In this document: in pieces, positions 10,208 to 21,569 of the stretch
Position numbering within the stretch: position 1 is the first letter of the stretch
Layout of the letters: the number at the start of each line of letters is the position of its first letter
NCBI GenBank assembly: GCA_003427395.1
Contig: BFEA01000031.1
Coordinates: 4,792,564-4,842,908 of the forward strand
Length of the DNA stretch: 50,345 nt
DNA from: Chara braunii
Taxonomy: Eukaryota; Streptophyta; Charophyceae; Charales; Characeae
Direction: 5' to 3'
The notes under the pieces: generated by a model
What the model was told of the DNA's origin: nothing
The model's input: only the letters and a program-made list of their open reading frames with translations
The model's database searches: none
Position numbers and translations under genes: made by a program

Positions 10208-11090
10208 GCGTCTATCTCTTTGTTGATCAAGTAGTGTTGAAGGGTTGACGTAGAAGAACATTCCGTTCTTCTCCGGACGAAATTTGTTCCTTTTCATTTT
10301 TTCCGTGAGGGACTGGTGGGTGTTCTCGGTTTGGTTTAGAGCAGAACTGGCTGTCACTGCCAGGATATCTCCGGGTGAGCTTGTCATGTCCCCGGTGTGT
10401 TTGTCGTCCACAATATTGTTCTTTCTCATTGGATTTCAATTATCACGAAAGTCCCCGTTGTTGGGGCGCCTGTTTCGTGATTGAATATCTCGCTTTCGTC
10501 ATTTTGTGTCGTGTGTGGTGTGATGTTCTGCCCGCATACTCGGATGCATCTGGCCTCGAACTAACTATATGCTTTTCTGTCTCTCTCTCGAACCTCCTCC
10601 GTCGTCTACACTTATCTATGCATTTTCACTTTGAATGTTGTGAGGGGTCACAGAGAAAAAAATACAACACACGGGCCTCTTTATACATTTGATGGTCCGT
10701 CTGGCCCTCCGTACTTTGTGCTTTGTGATTCCGACATTGAATGTTGTCAATTCTTTGGCCCGACAAAGCTCCTCTTCTGCACGAGCATTCATACATTCGG
10801 TTCCTATGCATTACCCAATACAATAAGAAATTTGAATGTGCCGAGAGGGAAAACCCAAAAGGCGACGCCAATGGCTGCTCGAATGTGACGAGATTTGAAT
10901 TAAGGTGGCGCGACTGAAAATACAATTGCATGATTGGACAAAATTGGATGTGGTGACGGAAGGATAAATCACAAGGCGAAGCCGATTGATACTACAAAGT
11001 GACACAAACTGAATTGAGCTGGCACTCATGAATAAATGACCATTGTATGATTGGTGAACGCCTCAATTTTCGAAAAACGAATTCAAGAAT
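10208..11090. other. Downstream of Ulp1, nothing recognised
   Basis: AT-richer sequence without a convincing ORF. It could include the 3' untranslated region of the protease gene. It ends at a long CT microsatellite. Confidence 0.5.
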
Positions 11091-11091
11091 C

Positions 11092-11094
<3 letters not shown>

Positions 11095-11157
<63 letters not shown>

Positions 11158-11682
11158 NNNNNNNNNNNNNNNNNNNNNNNNNNNNNNNNNNNNNNNNNNN
11201 NNNNNNNNNNNNNNNNNNNNNNNNNNNNNNNNNNNNNNNNNNNNNNNNNNNNNNNNNNNNNNNNNNNNNNNNNNNNNNNNNNNNNNNNNNNNNNNNNNNN
11301 NNNNNNNNNNNNNNNNNNNNNNNNNNNNNNNNNNNNNNNNNNNNNNNNNNNNNNNNNNNNNNNNNNNNNNNNNNNNNNNNNNNNNNNNNNNNNNNNNNNN
11401 NNNNNNNNNNNNNNNNNNNNNNNNNNNNNNNNNNNNNNNNNNNNNNNNNNNNNNNNNNNNNNNNNNNNNNNNNNNNNNNNNNNNNNNNNNNNNNNNNNNN
11501 NNNNNNNNNNNNNNNNNNNNNNNNNNNNNNNNNNNNNNNNNNNNNNNNNNNNNNNNNNNNNNNNNNNNNNNNNNNNNNNNNNNNNNNNNNNNNNNNNNNN
11601 NNNNNNNNNNNNNNNNNNNNNNNNNNNNNNNNNNNNNNNNNNNNNNNNNNNNNNNNNNNNNNNNNNNNNNNNNNNNNNNNNN

Positions 11683-11709
<27 letters not shown>
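11095..11709. repeat. (CT)n microsatellite around an assembly gap
   Basis: CT dinucleotides run from about 11095 to 11148, followed by a short CA stretch. An N gap spans 11158-11682, and CT resumes to about 11709. The gap length is probably an estimate. ORFs called across it are artefacts. Confidence 0.95.
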
Positions 11710-11714
<5 letters not shown>

Positions 11715-11879
11715 CGCAAAAAATACTTCTTGAACTGTGTCCCAAAAAGCACAGGGGAAGCTTCAAACTGAAGGGTCTATACTAGTTCGACACTTCGGAT
11801 ACGTCCGTAACACGAAATGCTGTGGGTGACTATACGGTGCTTGTCTTTTCCATCTCTCAGCCCTCAGGCGTGCTAATAT

Positions 11880-12440
11880 GCAATTTCTTCCGGGCTTCCT
11901 CTCTGTCAATCTCCTGTGATCTCGGATATATCCGAACTACGCTTATCTGGGAAAATCACATTGCCTTGCTGCTCTTCTGCAACGATCGTCTGAAATGCTC
12001 TTAAGAGCGAGGCTGATGATCTCCGCGTGTGCTTGACCCTTCGCCGTCCGTGCGGCGTCTCGAGAAAATTAAGTACAGTGTCTCTGAGACACTCTGTCTC
12101 TCGCTCTTTCTGTCTCTCTCTCTCTTTCTATATCTCTCGCTCTTCAAATGTACACGACCATTTCTTGCGGACTTCCTCTGTCTGCCTATCTCCTGTGATC
12201 TCGGATACATCCGAGCTTCGCTTATCTTGGAAATTCACATTACCTTGCTGCTCTCCTATAACGATCGTCTGAAATGCTTTAGAAAACGAGGCTGATGATC
12301 TACGCGTGTGCTCGACCCTGCGTCTCCTGAAAATTAAGTACAGTCTCTCTAAGACTCTCTGTCTCTCGCTCTTTCTGTCTCTCTCTCGCTCGCTCTTTCT
12401 GTCTCTCTCTCTCTTTCTATCTCTCTTGCCCTACACATGT
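11880..12440. repeat. 279-bp tandem duplication with CT-rich spacers
   Basis: Two diverged units have matching landmarks at a period of 279 bp: CTCCTGTGATCTCGGATA at 11911 and at 12190, then CTTATCT, ACGATCGTCTGAAATGCT and GAGGCTGATGATCT. Each unit ends in CTCTCTGTCTCTCGCTC-like sequence. One palindrome lies in each unit. Confidence 0.85.
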
Positions 12441-12639
12441 ACACGATCATCGGTGCAGAACTTCAATTCATTCTGGTCCTCACACTTCTAAATACAGGTC
12501 ATCCTACTCCTCTAAGTCTGTGAAGAGCCACAACTCGTTTTACTCACAAACTCGAGTTTGTGTCATTATACTGTTCTGATTCGGATGAGTGGGATGCTCA
12601 ACTCCAAGTGAAACTATGACACAGTGTAATATATTACTC

Positions 12640-12800
12640 TGTTCTGGTGTTCCACATCTGGACACAGGAGATATATGTACTGAGGCAGAAGTACATATAA
12701 CACTTTGGTAGCAGATATATGTACAGACTCAGAGGCGTATAACACAGTGTATACTCTGTTGTGGTGTTCCACATCTGGACACATCCGAACCACGAGAGGA
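12640..12800. repeat. Short direct repeats
   Basis: GGTGTTCCACATCTGGACACA occurs twice about 118 bp apart (near 12645 and 12763), interrupted by small blocks around GCAGATATATGTAC, which itself occurs near 12710 and 12807. This is diverged tandem sequence at the right edge of the palindrome-rich block. Confidence 0.6.
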
Positions 12801-12893
12801 GCGCAGCAGATATATGTACTGATTATGTTCCTCGCCTCAAAGCTGATTTTACTCCTTGTTCGGATGTATCCGGATCTGGAATACTATACCAGA

Positions 12894-14242
12894 CTATACA
12901 CTGTGACATAAATTCGTTTCAAAATAGTACACACAATAATGTACTATTTTAACGAATAGCATGTTCAAGGTAGAATCATTCTTGCTTGTTGGACCACTGA
13001 GTTTTTGGATGTGGTTTTCCTTCTCAGACAACTCATCTACCCTTGGTTGGTCAGGCTTATGGTTTTCCCCCATTACGAAGTTCAGGTTTTTACCTGTTCT
13101 CCTTTTCAAGAGCGTTTCCACAAATGTGTCGGTTAGCAGTGTGGCCCGGTTGTCTGTCAGTTCCAACCATTCTGCCACCATTGATGCTGTAAGGCCTGAC
13201 AACAATTTGATGCCTTGGGTCGTGTCTGACTGGGGGGAGGCCAAGTGCACTAGCTCCACCCAGTAGATTTTTAATTCATCCCACTTGGGCTTTATGTCCG
13301 TAATATGGGTCCATTCCAAGAAGGCTAAGGTAAGCTGTATTTTTCGGCCATCGGGGGTATCTACCAGGTAACGAGCCATCTTGGGTTCCGATAACATACC
13401 CACCTCCCCCAGATTCTGCAAGATTTGAACTGTTATTAAGTTGCAGGCCATCACCTGAGAGGGGGAGCTCCTTAACAGAATAGATGGAAGGGTTAAGGAT
13501 TCGTCTTTACCCAGGAGCGTAAGGAATCTCAACTTTTATCCATTATGTGAGCAAATCAGCGGGAATAGGTAATCCAGAATATTGCCTTCTACCTTTTCTC
13601 CTCTGCTAAGCGTCAGCATCGGTACTGACAAAGCCAGTGATCGAGGGGTCTGGCAGTTGAGCTGAGCCCTTCCCCTCTTCAATGCAGAACTTGGAACTAC
13701 TTCCTCACCCCCTCCACTCATATCCTCTTCCCTTTGATAAACCCGGGCTTTCAGGCGATCTACCTGGGTCTTTTGTTGGATGAAGGTGGTTGAGGTGTAG
13801 TGCTCCTCTTCTGCGTGCTTAGGGGTTTCATTGATGGGGGGAAGGGGATAAATGGAATTGCACTGTCCTTTCTTTATATCCCCTACTCCCTAAGCCTCTC
13901 TTCCCCCTTAACATCTTCCTCCCTGTCTTCCTCTTGTTCATCAAACATCCCTTCGGTAGGGGAGAAAAATTCCAATATTTGGTCATCTTGCTCCTCTCCC
14001 TCCCCACCAAGGGGGAACCCTTCCTCTTTGTCTTCGGAGGAAACCAGCGCCTGCTTGTTTTTCATTCGTATCGAGTGTAGCTTCAACTGGCTGGTTGCTT
14101 TGTCTTCCTCCTCAGACAGGTCATCCCCAAATGCATCGTTAACATACACTGAACAGTTTTCCAGGTTTCCCGTTAGCATACAAGTCAGGGTTTCCACAGC
14201 CCCTCCAGTTTCATTCGAGGTTATGGACTGTACAACGACCAT
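12894..14242 (-). pseudogene. Unrecognised minus-strand ORF remnant (retroelement-like)
   Basis: Three minus-strand frames lie in order. The first, 14242-13883, is acidic and rich in Glu/Asp, with LSEEEDKATSQLKLHSIRMK. The second is 13721-13536. The third, 13532-12894, runs PKMARYLVDTPDGRKIQLT and continues with IKPKWDELKIYWVELVHLA. They look like pieces of one gene broken by frameshifts. I recognise no domain. Position and orientation fit the minus-strand retroelement whose gag lies at 14.8-16.9 kb, but a link is not shown. Confidence 0.3.
12911..12957. repeat. Hairpin-forming inverted repeat
   Basis: AAAATAGTACA pairs perfectly with TGTACTATTTT across an 8-base loop. The stem extends outward as ATTCGTT/AACGAAT after a 2-base bulge. 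It lies near the end of the palindrome-rich block and could be a terminus or a fold-back remnant. Confidence 0.6.
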
Positions 14243-14249
14243 TTCATCA

Positions 14250-14800
14250 AAATAGACATCTTTTATTTTTTGAACGAAATTGAAATCGAGTTTTTTGGCC
14301 GAAAACTCGTCAAAATTTGTTGTTCCTGTAAAACGCTGGACCCCTGGCTGTAAATGGACCTAGCTTGAAACCAGGCAGCATGTGTGTGTGTGTGTGTGTG
14401 CATACAGATTCCATGTGATGCAACCTAAGCTACATAACGTCATAAGGAAAATGAAATGCTTGATATCCACATCCTAACTAATTGTAGAAGATGAAATATA
14501 GCATGGTAGAATCCTAAAGTCCTAAAGGTAACTGCCTGAGTACTCAAAGGAAAATATAGCAATATGTCACAAGGTAATCTCGTGTCGCTAAACCACTGAG
14601 AGTGGGATGGTCTTAGAGAGGGTGAATGCAAGAGGTGTGTCCATCCTCACGACAACGAAGGCATTGTGAGGGGCCTCGAGGGCGTCGTGCTCCTCAGGGG
14701 ATAGGGCTCTACAAGGAGGGACAAAGCCTTGTGGGAGGTCTAGCGGAGGGACAACGAACGTACAGGCATTAGCGTGTGCAACTCAACTGCAAGCACAACT
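14250..14800. other. Non-coding stretch with short (GT)n
   Basis: A (GT)9-10 run lies near 14381-14400. No gene is recognised. Confidence 0.5.
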
Positions 14801-14814
14801 CATGACGGTCATCC

Positions 14815-16875
14815 TCATCCGCAAGCGGTCGGCCATTGGGACAATCTTGTCATCATAGTGGTACTGGATGACATCCTGAAGCACGAGATCCTCGAGGGCG
14901 TCCCCAAGGGTAGGGTCGATCTCTGTCGTAGAGTCGTCGCCGTACTCGAGGCAATGGTAGCGCCGAGAGAATGACGCTCCAGGCTGAGCCCGACGTCGAA
15001 AGCGGCCGGTAAAAGAAAAATGGCCTCGACTAGTGTCGCGTGACTGGGTGGCAGCGGAGGGTCACGTAGAGGATGGGGCATCAGAGAAGGGACTCTGCAT
15101 CCTCCGAGTCTAGTACTGTCGAACAGCCTCATAGGGCTGTTTTGTGGACATGAAGGTCTGTCGATAAAGCTCGATGTGGTAGTCGGTCGGAAGACTGACG
15201 AGGAACTTGTTGTGAGAAGAACCTCAGATAGGAATGTCTCATCGCAAGTGAGGAGGGAGTTCTCAAACATTCCGATGTGATGCTTAAGGCGTGTCGGTGC
15301 AGAGGACCTGGGCCATAGCGTCTGGGTGACCCTATCTAAGGTGTGGGTCACATCAAACTGAGTGTCATAACAGTCATGAAGGAAGGCGGTGAAGTCCACA
15401 AAAGTGGGAGCCTCACCCGTGCGTGTACGATGGGTATAGTAGCTCTTTCATGCGGTGACAGCGCTGCCTCACAATTTAGTTGCGAGCTGGGTGCACCACA
15501 ACTCCTGACTAGTGTTTGTCATTGTCGGTGTACGTGTAGCAGCCTGCAACCAATGCGACATGCAAAGTGTGCCATCGTATTCAGGTATATCTGACAAGCG
15601 TACAAGGGGACCGTTGTGCTGACGACGCGGGAAGAGAGGCCGATGGGCCTGCACTACGGTGATAAATGTAAGGGCCGGCTAAGGGGTTGAAGTGAGGGCA
15701 GGTTGTGGGCCGTGGCTGTTGGTGGAAGGTCAAGCAGAGGTAAAGGCAATGGTCCGAGACAAAAGTGACGGGGTGGCAAGATAGGAGGGTAGAGGTAGAG
15801 GAGCAAGTGGAGAAAAACGAGGCCACAAGACCGAAGTGGAAGGGGCAGTGAAGGAAGATGAGGGGTGAGCAACCTTTGAGGGGTAAGGCTGTCGCACGGT
15901 GAATATCTCCACGTGGAGCTGCGCCACAGTGACCTATAAGGTAGCCACTCGTTGGGTGCACGAGGTCAGAGTTGGAGGAGTCGGAGAGGGTACCGTCGAG
16001 GAGGGAGGGGTAACGAACTGTAAGGAACCCTGGGGTGAGAGTTGGGGGATAAGGGGAGGAGAGAGGGCTCCAGGCCGTAGTGTCGTGACTGATGCGGGAA
16101 GTTGGTAAGCAACACCAGGATGGGTAGATGAAACTGCGTGGCCAGATATCAAAGCGGGAGGGGTGGCAGGGGCGGCAGGGGCCGATGGATGTGCCGCAAC
16201 AAATGATACGGTATGAGCGGCAACGACACTCACCACTATAAAGACGAAGTGTTGGGCTTGTGTCGCAGGGGGGGAGGAGCCACCACGTCTCTGTGTTTGG
16301 AGTCGTGGGGAACTGGGCTGGAAACTAGTAGGGGACGGGGTATAGGAGGGGTGAGGAGAGAGATGAGGAGAACCCTTGAGGCGGTGGATGTCAAGGGCAA
16401 GTCCATTCAGTTGCGCGTGTATGGGTCCAAGTGCATCAAGGCGCGCTTGCACCGGTGCGAGGAGGGCCATTATGACTCAAGGTCCATAGAGGTGTGACCG
16501 ATAACTGTTGATTGTGGTGGCGCCTGAGAGTGGGATGAGGTGTAGGAGCGGTGAGGAGAGAGATGAGGAGAACCCTTGAGGCGGTGGACGTCAAGGGTGA
16601 GTGCATTCAATGCGTGTGTATCGGTCCAAGCACATCGAGGCACGCTTGCATATGGTTGCAAGGAGATCCGCTAGGACTGTCTGAAGGTCCATAGCGGTGT
16701 GACCGAGAACTGTTGATTGTGTGGGCGCCTTAGAGGTGGTTGGTGCCACAACGATCTCTTCAGATGCACTCGCATCCATGTGTGGTGGACATGGCGGGAG
16801 GTGAAGAAGGAGATGGGGAAGGAGATGAGTTGGTGTATGGAGAAATAGATTCACGAGTAAGAGGGAGGGGACCAC
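14815..16875 (-). pseudogene. Retrotransposon gag, nonsense-riddled
   Basis: A single minus-strand phase links the ORFs starting at 16875, 16470, 15927, 15654 and 15399, interrupted only by stop codons. The core, around 15600-15350, reads LSDIPEYDGTLCMSHWLQA, then LWCTQLATKL, an in-frame stop, GSAVTA, a stop, KSYYT, and then PTFVDFTAFLHDCYD. That is the retrotransposon gag pattern of 'F.G....WL' followed by 'A...W..' and 'tw..F...l'. The N-terminal part is Pro/Ser/Thr-rich. Two of the stops stand where Arg and Trp would fit (CGA to TGA, TGG to TGA), the changes expected from cytosine deamination. A PBS-like site at 18.9 kb on the same strand lies upstream. Confidence 0.55.
16335..16730. repeat. 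Approximately 200-bp tandem duplication within gag
   Basis: Two adjacent units share GGTGAGGAGAGAGATGAGGA at about 16348 and 16549, followed by GAACCCTTGAGGCGGTGGA. Both end in GTGTGACCGA-AACTGTTGATTGTG. On the minus strand both encode the peptide HRLKGSPHLSPH. Confidence 0.85.
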
Positions 16876-16975
16876 GGGCTGCGCATGAGAGGGTGACGCG
16901 AAGCCGGTTCAGGGGAGAGGAGCCGTTCGGGTTTGCGGTGCCTGCCAGGAGGGGGGGGGGTTAGGAAAACACTAA

Positions 16976-18300
16976 GCCCTAGGAAAACCTTTCGAAAACC
17001 CTAATCGAAGTTCGAAGGGTTAGATAGAGTAGCGGCGACCTAATCAAGAAAAGAAAATAACAACCATGGAGAGGAGGGGAAAAAAAAAAAAAATGGTGAA
17101 ATTTCAAGATAAAATAAAATAAATAATAAAAATAAAGAAAGAAAGAAGTAAGCAACAGGTGGGAAGACAAATAATATTTATTTTTTTGGAATTTTCGACC
17201 CCATTTCCCTACCCCCCATGGGGTAAAAAATTTGCCAGGAGGAAGGAGAGACCAAGAGAAGCACACCTAGTTTCAAAGTGCCGCAAAATAGAATTTTCAG
17301 AGAACTAAATAAAGAAATAAAAAAATAAGGAGGTGGAGGAGAGTGAAGAGAACACTAAGTTCTGAAGAAGAAAAAAAATTCAGAAATTCCGATAGCATTT
17401 CGTTAACCCTACGGGGTTGAAGTATGTCGTCAAGAAGATTAACTAAGTAAAATGGAAATATTTGGTCAGCACTTTGCTATCCAGAAGGGGTTAAAACGTA
17501 CTGGAAAATGACCAAGTAGAAAAAACAGATATTTCGGCAACATTTCGTTACTCTCAAGTGGTCAAAATTTACACCAAAAGCAAGAATGGCTAAGTTTGAA
17601 CAAGCTATAGAGGTGCCGCAAAAAAAAAAAATAATAATAATAATAATAAAAATAAAAATAAAACAATCATAAAAATGAGAAAAAAAAAGGAGATAAGATA
17701 ATTCAAACTTTTGGAGAGAAAAAAATAAATTTAATCAAAGTGAAAGACAAAAGAAGAAAAACAGAAAAATTTGAAGTTGGGGGTGGGGGGAATGAAAAAG
17801 TGATGAAAAAAGAGAGAAATAGGTGAGAAAGAGAAAAAGATTGAAGTGGGAGATGAGGGGATGAGGGGGTTGTGGTTGAGGGAAGAAAGGGGGAGAGGAG
17901 GTTGAGAGAATGAGAGGGAAAGGGATGAGGAAGGTGGAGAGGAGTAGAAGAGATTAGTAGAAGATGGTGAATGGGGGGAAGAGGAGAGAAAAAGTTTGTG
18001 GCAGATGAGTGTAGAGGGAGTTAGGAGGAGGGAGTTGTGGTTGACTTAGAAACGATGATGAGACTCTGTCGGGGAGAGAGAGAGAAGGGGGGTAGGAAAG
18101 TAGGTTAGTGAATAAGAGGTGGTACCAGACTCTTGGTTGACCAAGAGCAACAAGATCAGTGAGTGTTGCAGCAAAAGTAATCATAATAAAGGTAATCAAG
18201 GGTTGGCTGAGATCTTGATCAGCCACTATGATTGCACTGTCGCGCAGCCCCCTAGCCAGGGGGGTCTTCACTGAGGCCCAACAGCTGGTGCAACTGTAGC
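16976..18300. other. A-rich non-coding stretch
   Basis: Long A runs and GGGAGA-type purine tracts dominate the plus strand, and no ORF is convincing. On the minus strand this would be the leader between the PBS-like site and gag of the decayed retroelement. Confidence 0.5.
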
Positions 18301-18304
18301 AAAA

Positions 18305-18307
<3 letters not shown>

Positions 18308-18337
<30 letters not shown>
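18308..18337. repeat. (ATC)10 microsatellite
   Basis: Ten perfect ATC units. Confidence 0.95.
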
Positions 18338-18437
18338 TGGGTGTGTTGCGATCTTGAACAGCCACCCAGGGAGGGCTTCAAGTTTTTTAGCAAGCTGTCA
18401 GTGGCACTGCAGATGGCCACCCACAATGCCACCCGAT

Positions 18438-18499
<62 letters not shown>
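18438..18499 (+). repeat. 62-base poly-G run
   Basis: An uninterrupted run of 62 G. Homopolymers of G this long are rare and could form G-quadruplexes. They are also hard to sequence, so the length is uncertain. Confidence 0.9.
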
Positions 18500-18500
<1 letters not shown>

Positions 18501-18619
18501 AATAGCAGCCCACCCGTTGCTGTCGTGTCGGCCGCTACTCGGCGTTCGCCGACCGAGGGGGTCGGTAAATAGCTGGTGTGGTGCTCTTCAACACCAACGT
18601 GCCCCACCACCAGATCATG

Positions 18620-18705
18620 TATACAGTCTGCCCAGTATGTTAAACGCCCTAGCTACGCATGTGCATGACTGGGAGCTTCCCAGGTTCAACCCTCGCAACG
18701 ACATG
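18620..18705 (+). repeat. Possible tRNA-derived SINE head
   Basis: CAGTATGTTAAACGCCCTAG followed by CTACGCATGTGCATGACTGG and a B-box-like GGTTCAACCCT at about 18682 resembles the 5' part of tRNA-derived SINEs (A box, 'CGC-CTAG', 'GCATGC', then B box). It would not fold into a standard tRNA cloverleaf, so it is not called as a tRNA gene. Confidence 0.3.
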
Positions 18706-18900
18706 CATCCTAGATCTTAATATATATAATCTGGGAACGGGGGGGGAGAGCGTGGGTGAGTGGGGCATGTGCATGCGCTGGCTTTTCTCCACTAATTTCC
18801 CTTCTCGTACCTCTGAAAATGATAAAAAAACAGTCAGAATCCCCCTACACCATTTTACTTCACTTGCGGGGTGGGGTGCGTGGGAGCGGGGACCGTTCTT

Positions 18901-18912
18901 GCTCTGATACTA
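18901..18912 (-). other. Primer-binding-site-like sequence (tRNA-iMet type)
   Basis: The minus strand reads TAGTATCAGAGC, 11 of 12 identical to the common plant PBS TGGTATCAGAGC. The plus strand then gives TGTGGCGG from 18914, as expected if an LTR in minus orientation ends there. It fits the minus-strand gag at 14.8-16.9 kb. Confidence 0.4.
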
Positions 18913-18913
18913 G

Positions 18914-19809
18914 TGTGGCGGATCCGCTGGTATGGCGGTCCGTCAGGATGAAAACGAAGGGGTGAGGATGACGGAGATCGTGATGAAGCTAGAAGGGACA
19001 GCGCAACTCCGATCCAAACTCAACACGCACGCACTCAAAAGTATGCAAATGAAGAATGCGGCTGAAACAAACTGCAGTTGGGGTAAACTTCCAGCGGAGT
19101 GACTAGCCTGGTACCGACAGTGTTACCGGGCAGGAATGAACTTAGACTAAATGAATATATGGTCTGTGCCAGTGGGGTTAGGCCATTGCCTAATCCCAGA
19201 GGTCGAATAGGCAAAGTAGCCGAATAGGCCCTGGTTGTAGGGCGGGGCAGTTAGAGGCCCGTTGCAGGGTTGATTAATGATAGTGGTTTGGTGATGGTGT
19301 TGACTACGGTCAATTTATTTTTTCTTCCCAAGAAAAGCGTTTTTATTCTACAAAGGCAGGAAACGGGCCGACATCCCTTACAAAAGCAGTGTTGACCTTG
19401 GGGCGAGCTCCTGGTAACTTCGGTCCGGTTGAAACCCAGCTGGCCGAACCAAAGCGAAAAAACAAAGCCGAATACCTACGATTGTTACCAAGACTCCAAC
19501 CTCAAGAAAAGAAAAAGAACAAATCATAGCGAAAATCATTGTTCATCTGAAGCTATTGTTTAACCCTACAAAATCACTCTGCTATCCAAACGGCAAAGGA
19601 CTGCACCCGTAGAACCCCACCAAAATTCGCGCCTAAAACTGTGTAACAGTTAACCAGGATCGGCAACGAATCAACCCAACAAATTAGTAACATCTAACAA
19701 AGTGAAATGGACCAACCAACCAAGCAACTAATAACAGTCAAAGCTAAATTGAAGAATAGAACAAGAGGACCCCGCCATCAACAAGACGACGAAGGAATAA
19801 CAAAAGAGT
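18914..19809. other. Possible decayed minus-strand LTR; no gene
   Basis: If the PBS-like site is real this stretch is its 5' LTR. The outer end is not recognised, because the LTR-like copy A begins at 19810. Confidence 0.25.
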
Positions 19810-21141
19810 TGTGACGCTCAACCTCATGCCCAGTGCGACTTCCCGATCGGAGTGTCAGTGGGCCTGGAAGTGTGAAAAGGGGGTGTCACCCAGGTGTGCC
19901 AAGGATTTTAGGAAAGTGGGGGTGGAGTCCCGGGTCGGAAATGAGATCTCCTGTGGCAAGTTTCAGGGATAGGAATGCAAGAGGATAGGCGCGGGTCGAA
20001 GTCTGGGCGTGGGGCTATTGCCTATGCTGGCTCCGTCATCTGGTTGGGCTCGTACTTGGTGCACCGTCGGAACACTATGGCTATCGCGCTGTCTGATCAC
20101 CTGTTGGCGCCGTACCTTACTGGTCTCAGAATCCAACATGGATGGCCTTAGTCGAAGGTTGTGCATTCGTCGTTCTTCCTCCGAGCGAGTTTGCCGAATA
20201 AAGCTCGAGGCTCGGTACTCACGATCTTGCTAGAACTCCGATCACGGTGGTTGGGGCCAGTACGGAGCGATTGCACGCCAGGGGATGATGGCCAGCGAAT
20301 GGAAGGGCAGTATGCGGTGGTAGAGAGGGAAGTTGGTTTCCACAATAATTACTCCCGGTTCCGCAACAAGGTGGCACAGTTACGAGCTGGGGAATGCATG
20401 GTGGTGGGGAATGCGCTCGCAAACTCATTCGATAACACACTCACAGATACGTTCGTTTCCCACGGGGTTTGAAAATTCTGGAAGTTTTCCCCTCGGTCGT
20501 GCAGACAAACACACGTGCTCCTAATACTCCTAGAATTCCTGATCCCTCAGACACTTGCGGTCTGTAATACGAAAAGGGAGTTCAATATTCATGCTATGGG
20601 GTGAGGTGGAAACTCGGTCATTCAGAAGGTTAGTCGAGTTCGGGTTTCGCAGACGCGAGAGTAGGCAGCGATCGTCTTGATCGGGCTTACCCGTACGTGC
20701 GTGCAGCCCACCCTTGATTGGATAGGTGAAAACCAGCAAGACACGCGATGGGTCGTTTTCCTAGAGATGGCCATTTATCATGCCTACGTAATTCATACAT
20801 AGACAAAATCACGCCTATCTATCATCCATGCAACTAGCTTGCATACAATCAGAAAGGATAGAGGATCATGCAACAATTATTTTGGCCAATCACCCCGGAG
20901 ATCACACGCAAGCCCTGATTGCTGACAATCAATCGATCAGATTTGCCGATTCAAAAAGACAGAGAGTTGGGGAAGACAACCATACATTTATCTCCGAAAA
21001 AAAACAAAGGAAAAATCCAAGATACCGATTCAGAAAGGATAAGGGCGTCTTGTGCTGGATACCAAAAATTGCTCACAAGGATAGAAGAAGGCGCAAAATT
21101 ACTTCGAAGAATGGACGAAAAAGCTCAGCGCACACCTTTCA

Positions 21142-21145
<4 letters not shown>

Positions 21146-21232
<87 letters not shown>

Positions 21233-21233
21233 N

Positions 21234-21311
<78 letters not shown>
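21146..21311. repeat. (CT)n microsatellite, about 165 bp
   Basis: Nearly pure CT with one N at 21233, inside LTR-like copy A. Copy C has only a short CTCTCTCTATCTCTCTC tract at the matching place (near 41135). Confidence 0.95.
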
Positions 21312-21315
<4 letters not shown>

Positions 21316-21569
21316 TAACATCCCGATGTGGGCAGTCCGTCGCCTCGCACCTACACCGAGTTGTCACCCCCGCTTAGTCCGAGCATGCCCGTCAGGTTCA
21401 CGTGTGCCACTGTCCGTCGCGGCCCCACGTCAACCCCGCACGCCCAGCACCAGCTCGTCGGATCGCCCAAATCTCTACTCACCTGCTTACTCCTGCTCGT
21501 TAGCTTATCCTCTGGACCCCGTAAACTTCAAAATTCTTAGAGAGAGAATTAATCGCGCTTACTAAATTT

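Larger units (their letters stand above)
11795..12873. promoter_or_regulatory. Palindrome cluster 3, downstream of Ulp1
   Basis: Exact TCGGATNNATCCGA sites start at 11922 and 12201. Near matches start at 11795 and 12860, and half-sites lie near 12577 and 12780. Together with clusters 1 and 2 these bracket the ParB-like and Ulp1 coding region. Confidence 0.5.

Noticed and set aside
11047-11785. Long ORFs of Ser-Leu or Arg-Glu repeats through N blocks (also at 21.1, 29.3 kb)
   Set aside because: They are translations of CT/GA microsatellites and gap characters.
18620-18705. Functional tRNA gene
   Set aside because: A B-box-like word is present but acceptor, D and anticodon stems do not form; a SINE remnant is more likely.
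18268-18720. Poly-Pro and poly-Gly ORFs
   Set aside because: They arise only from the 62-base G run.
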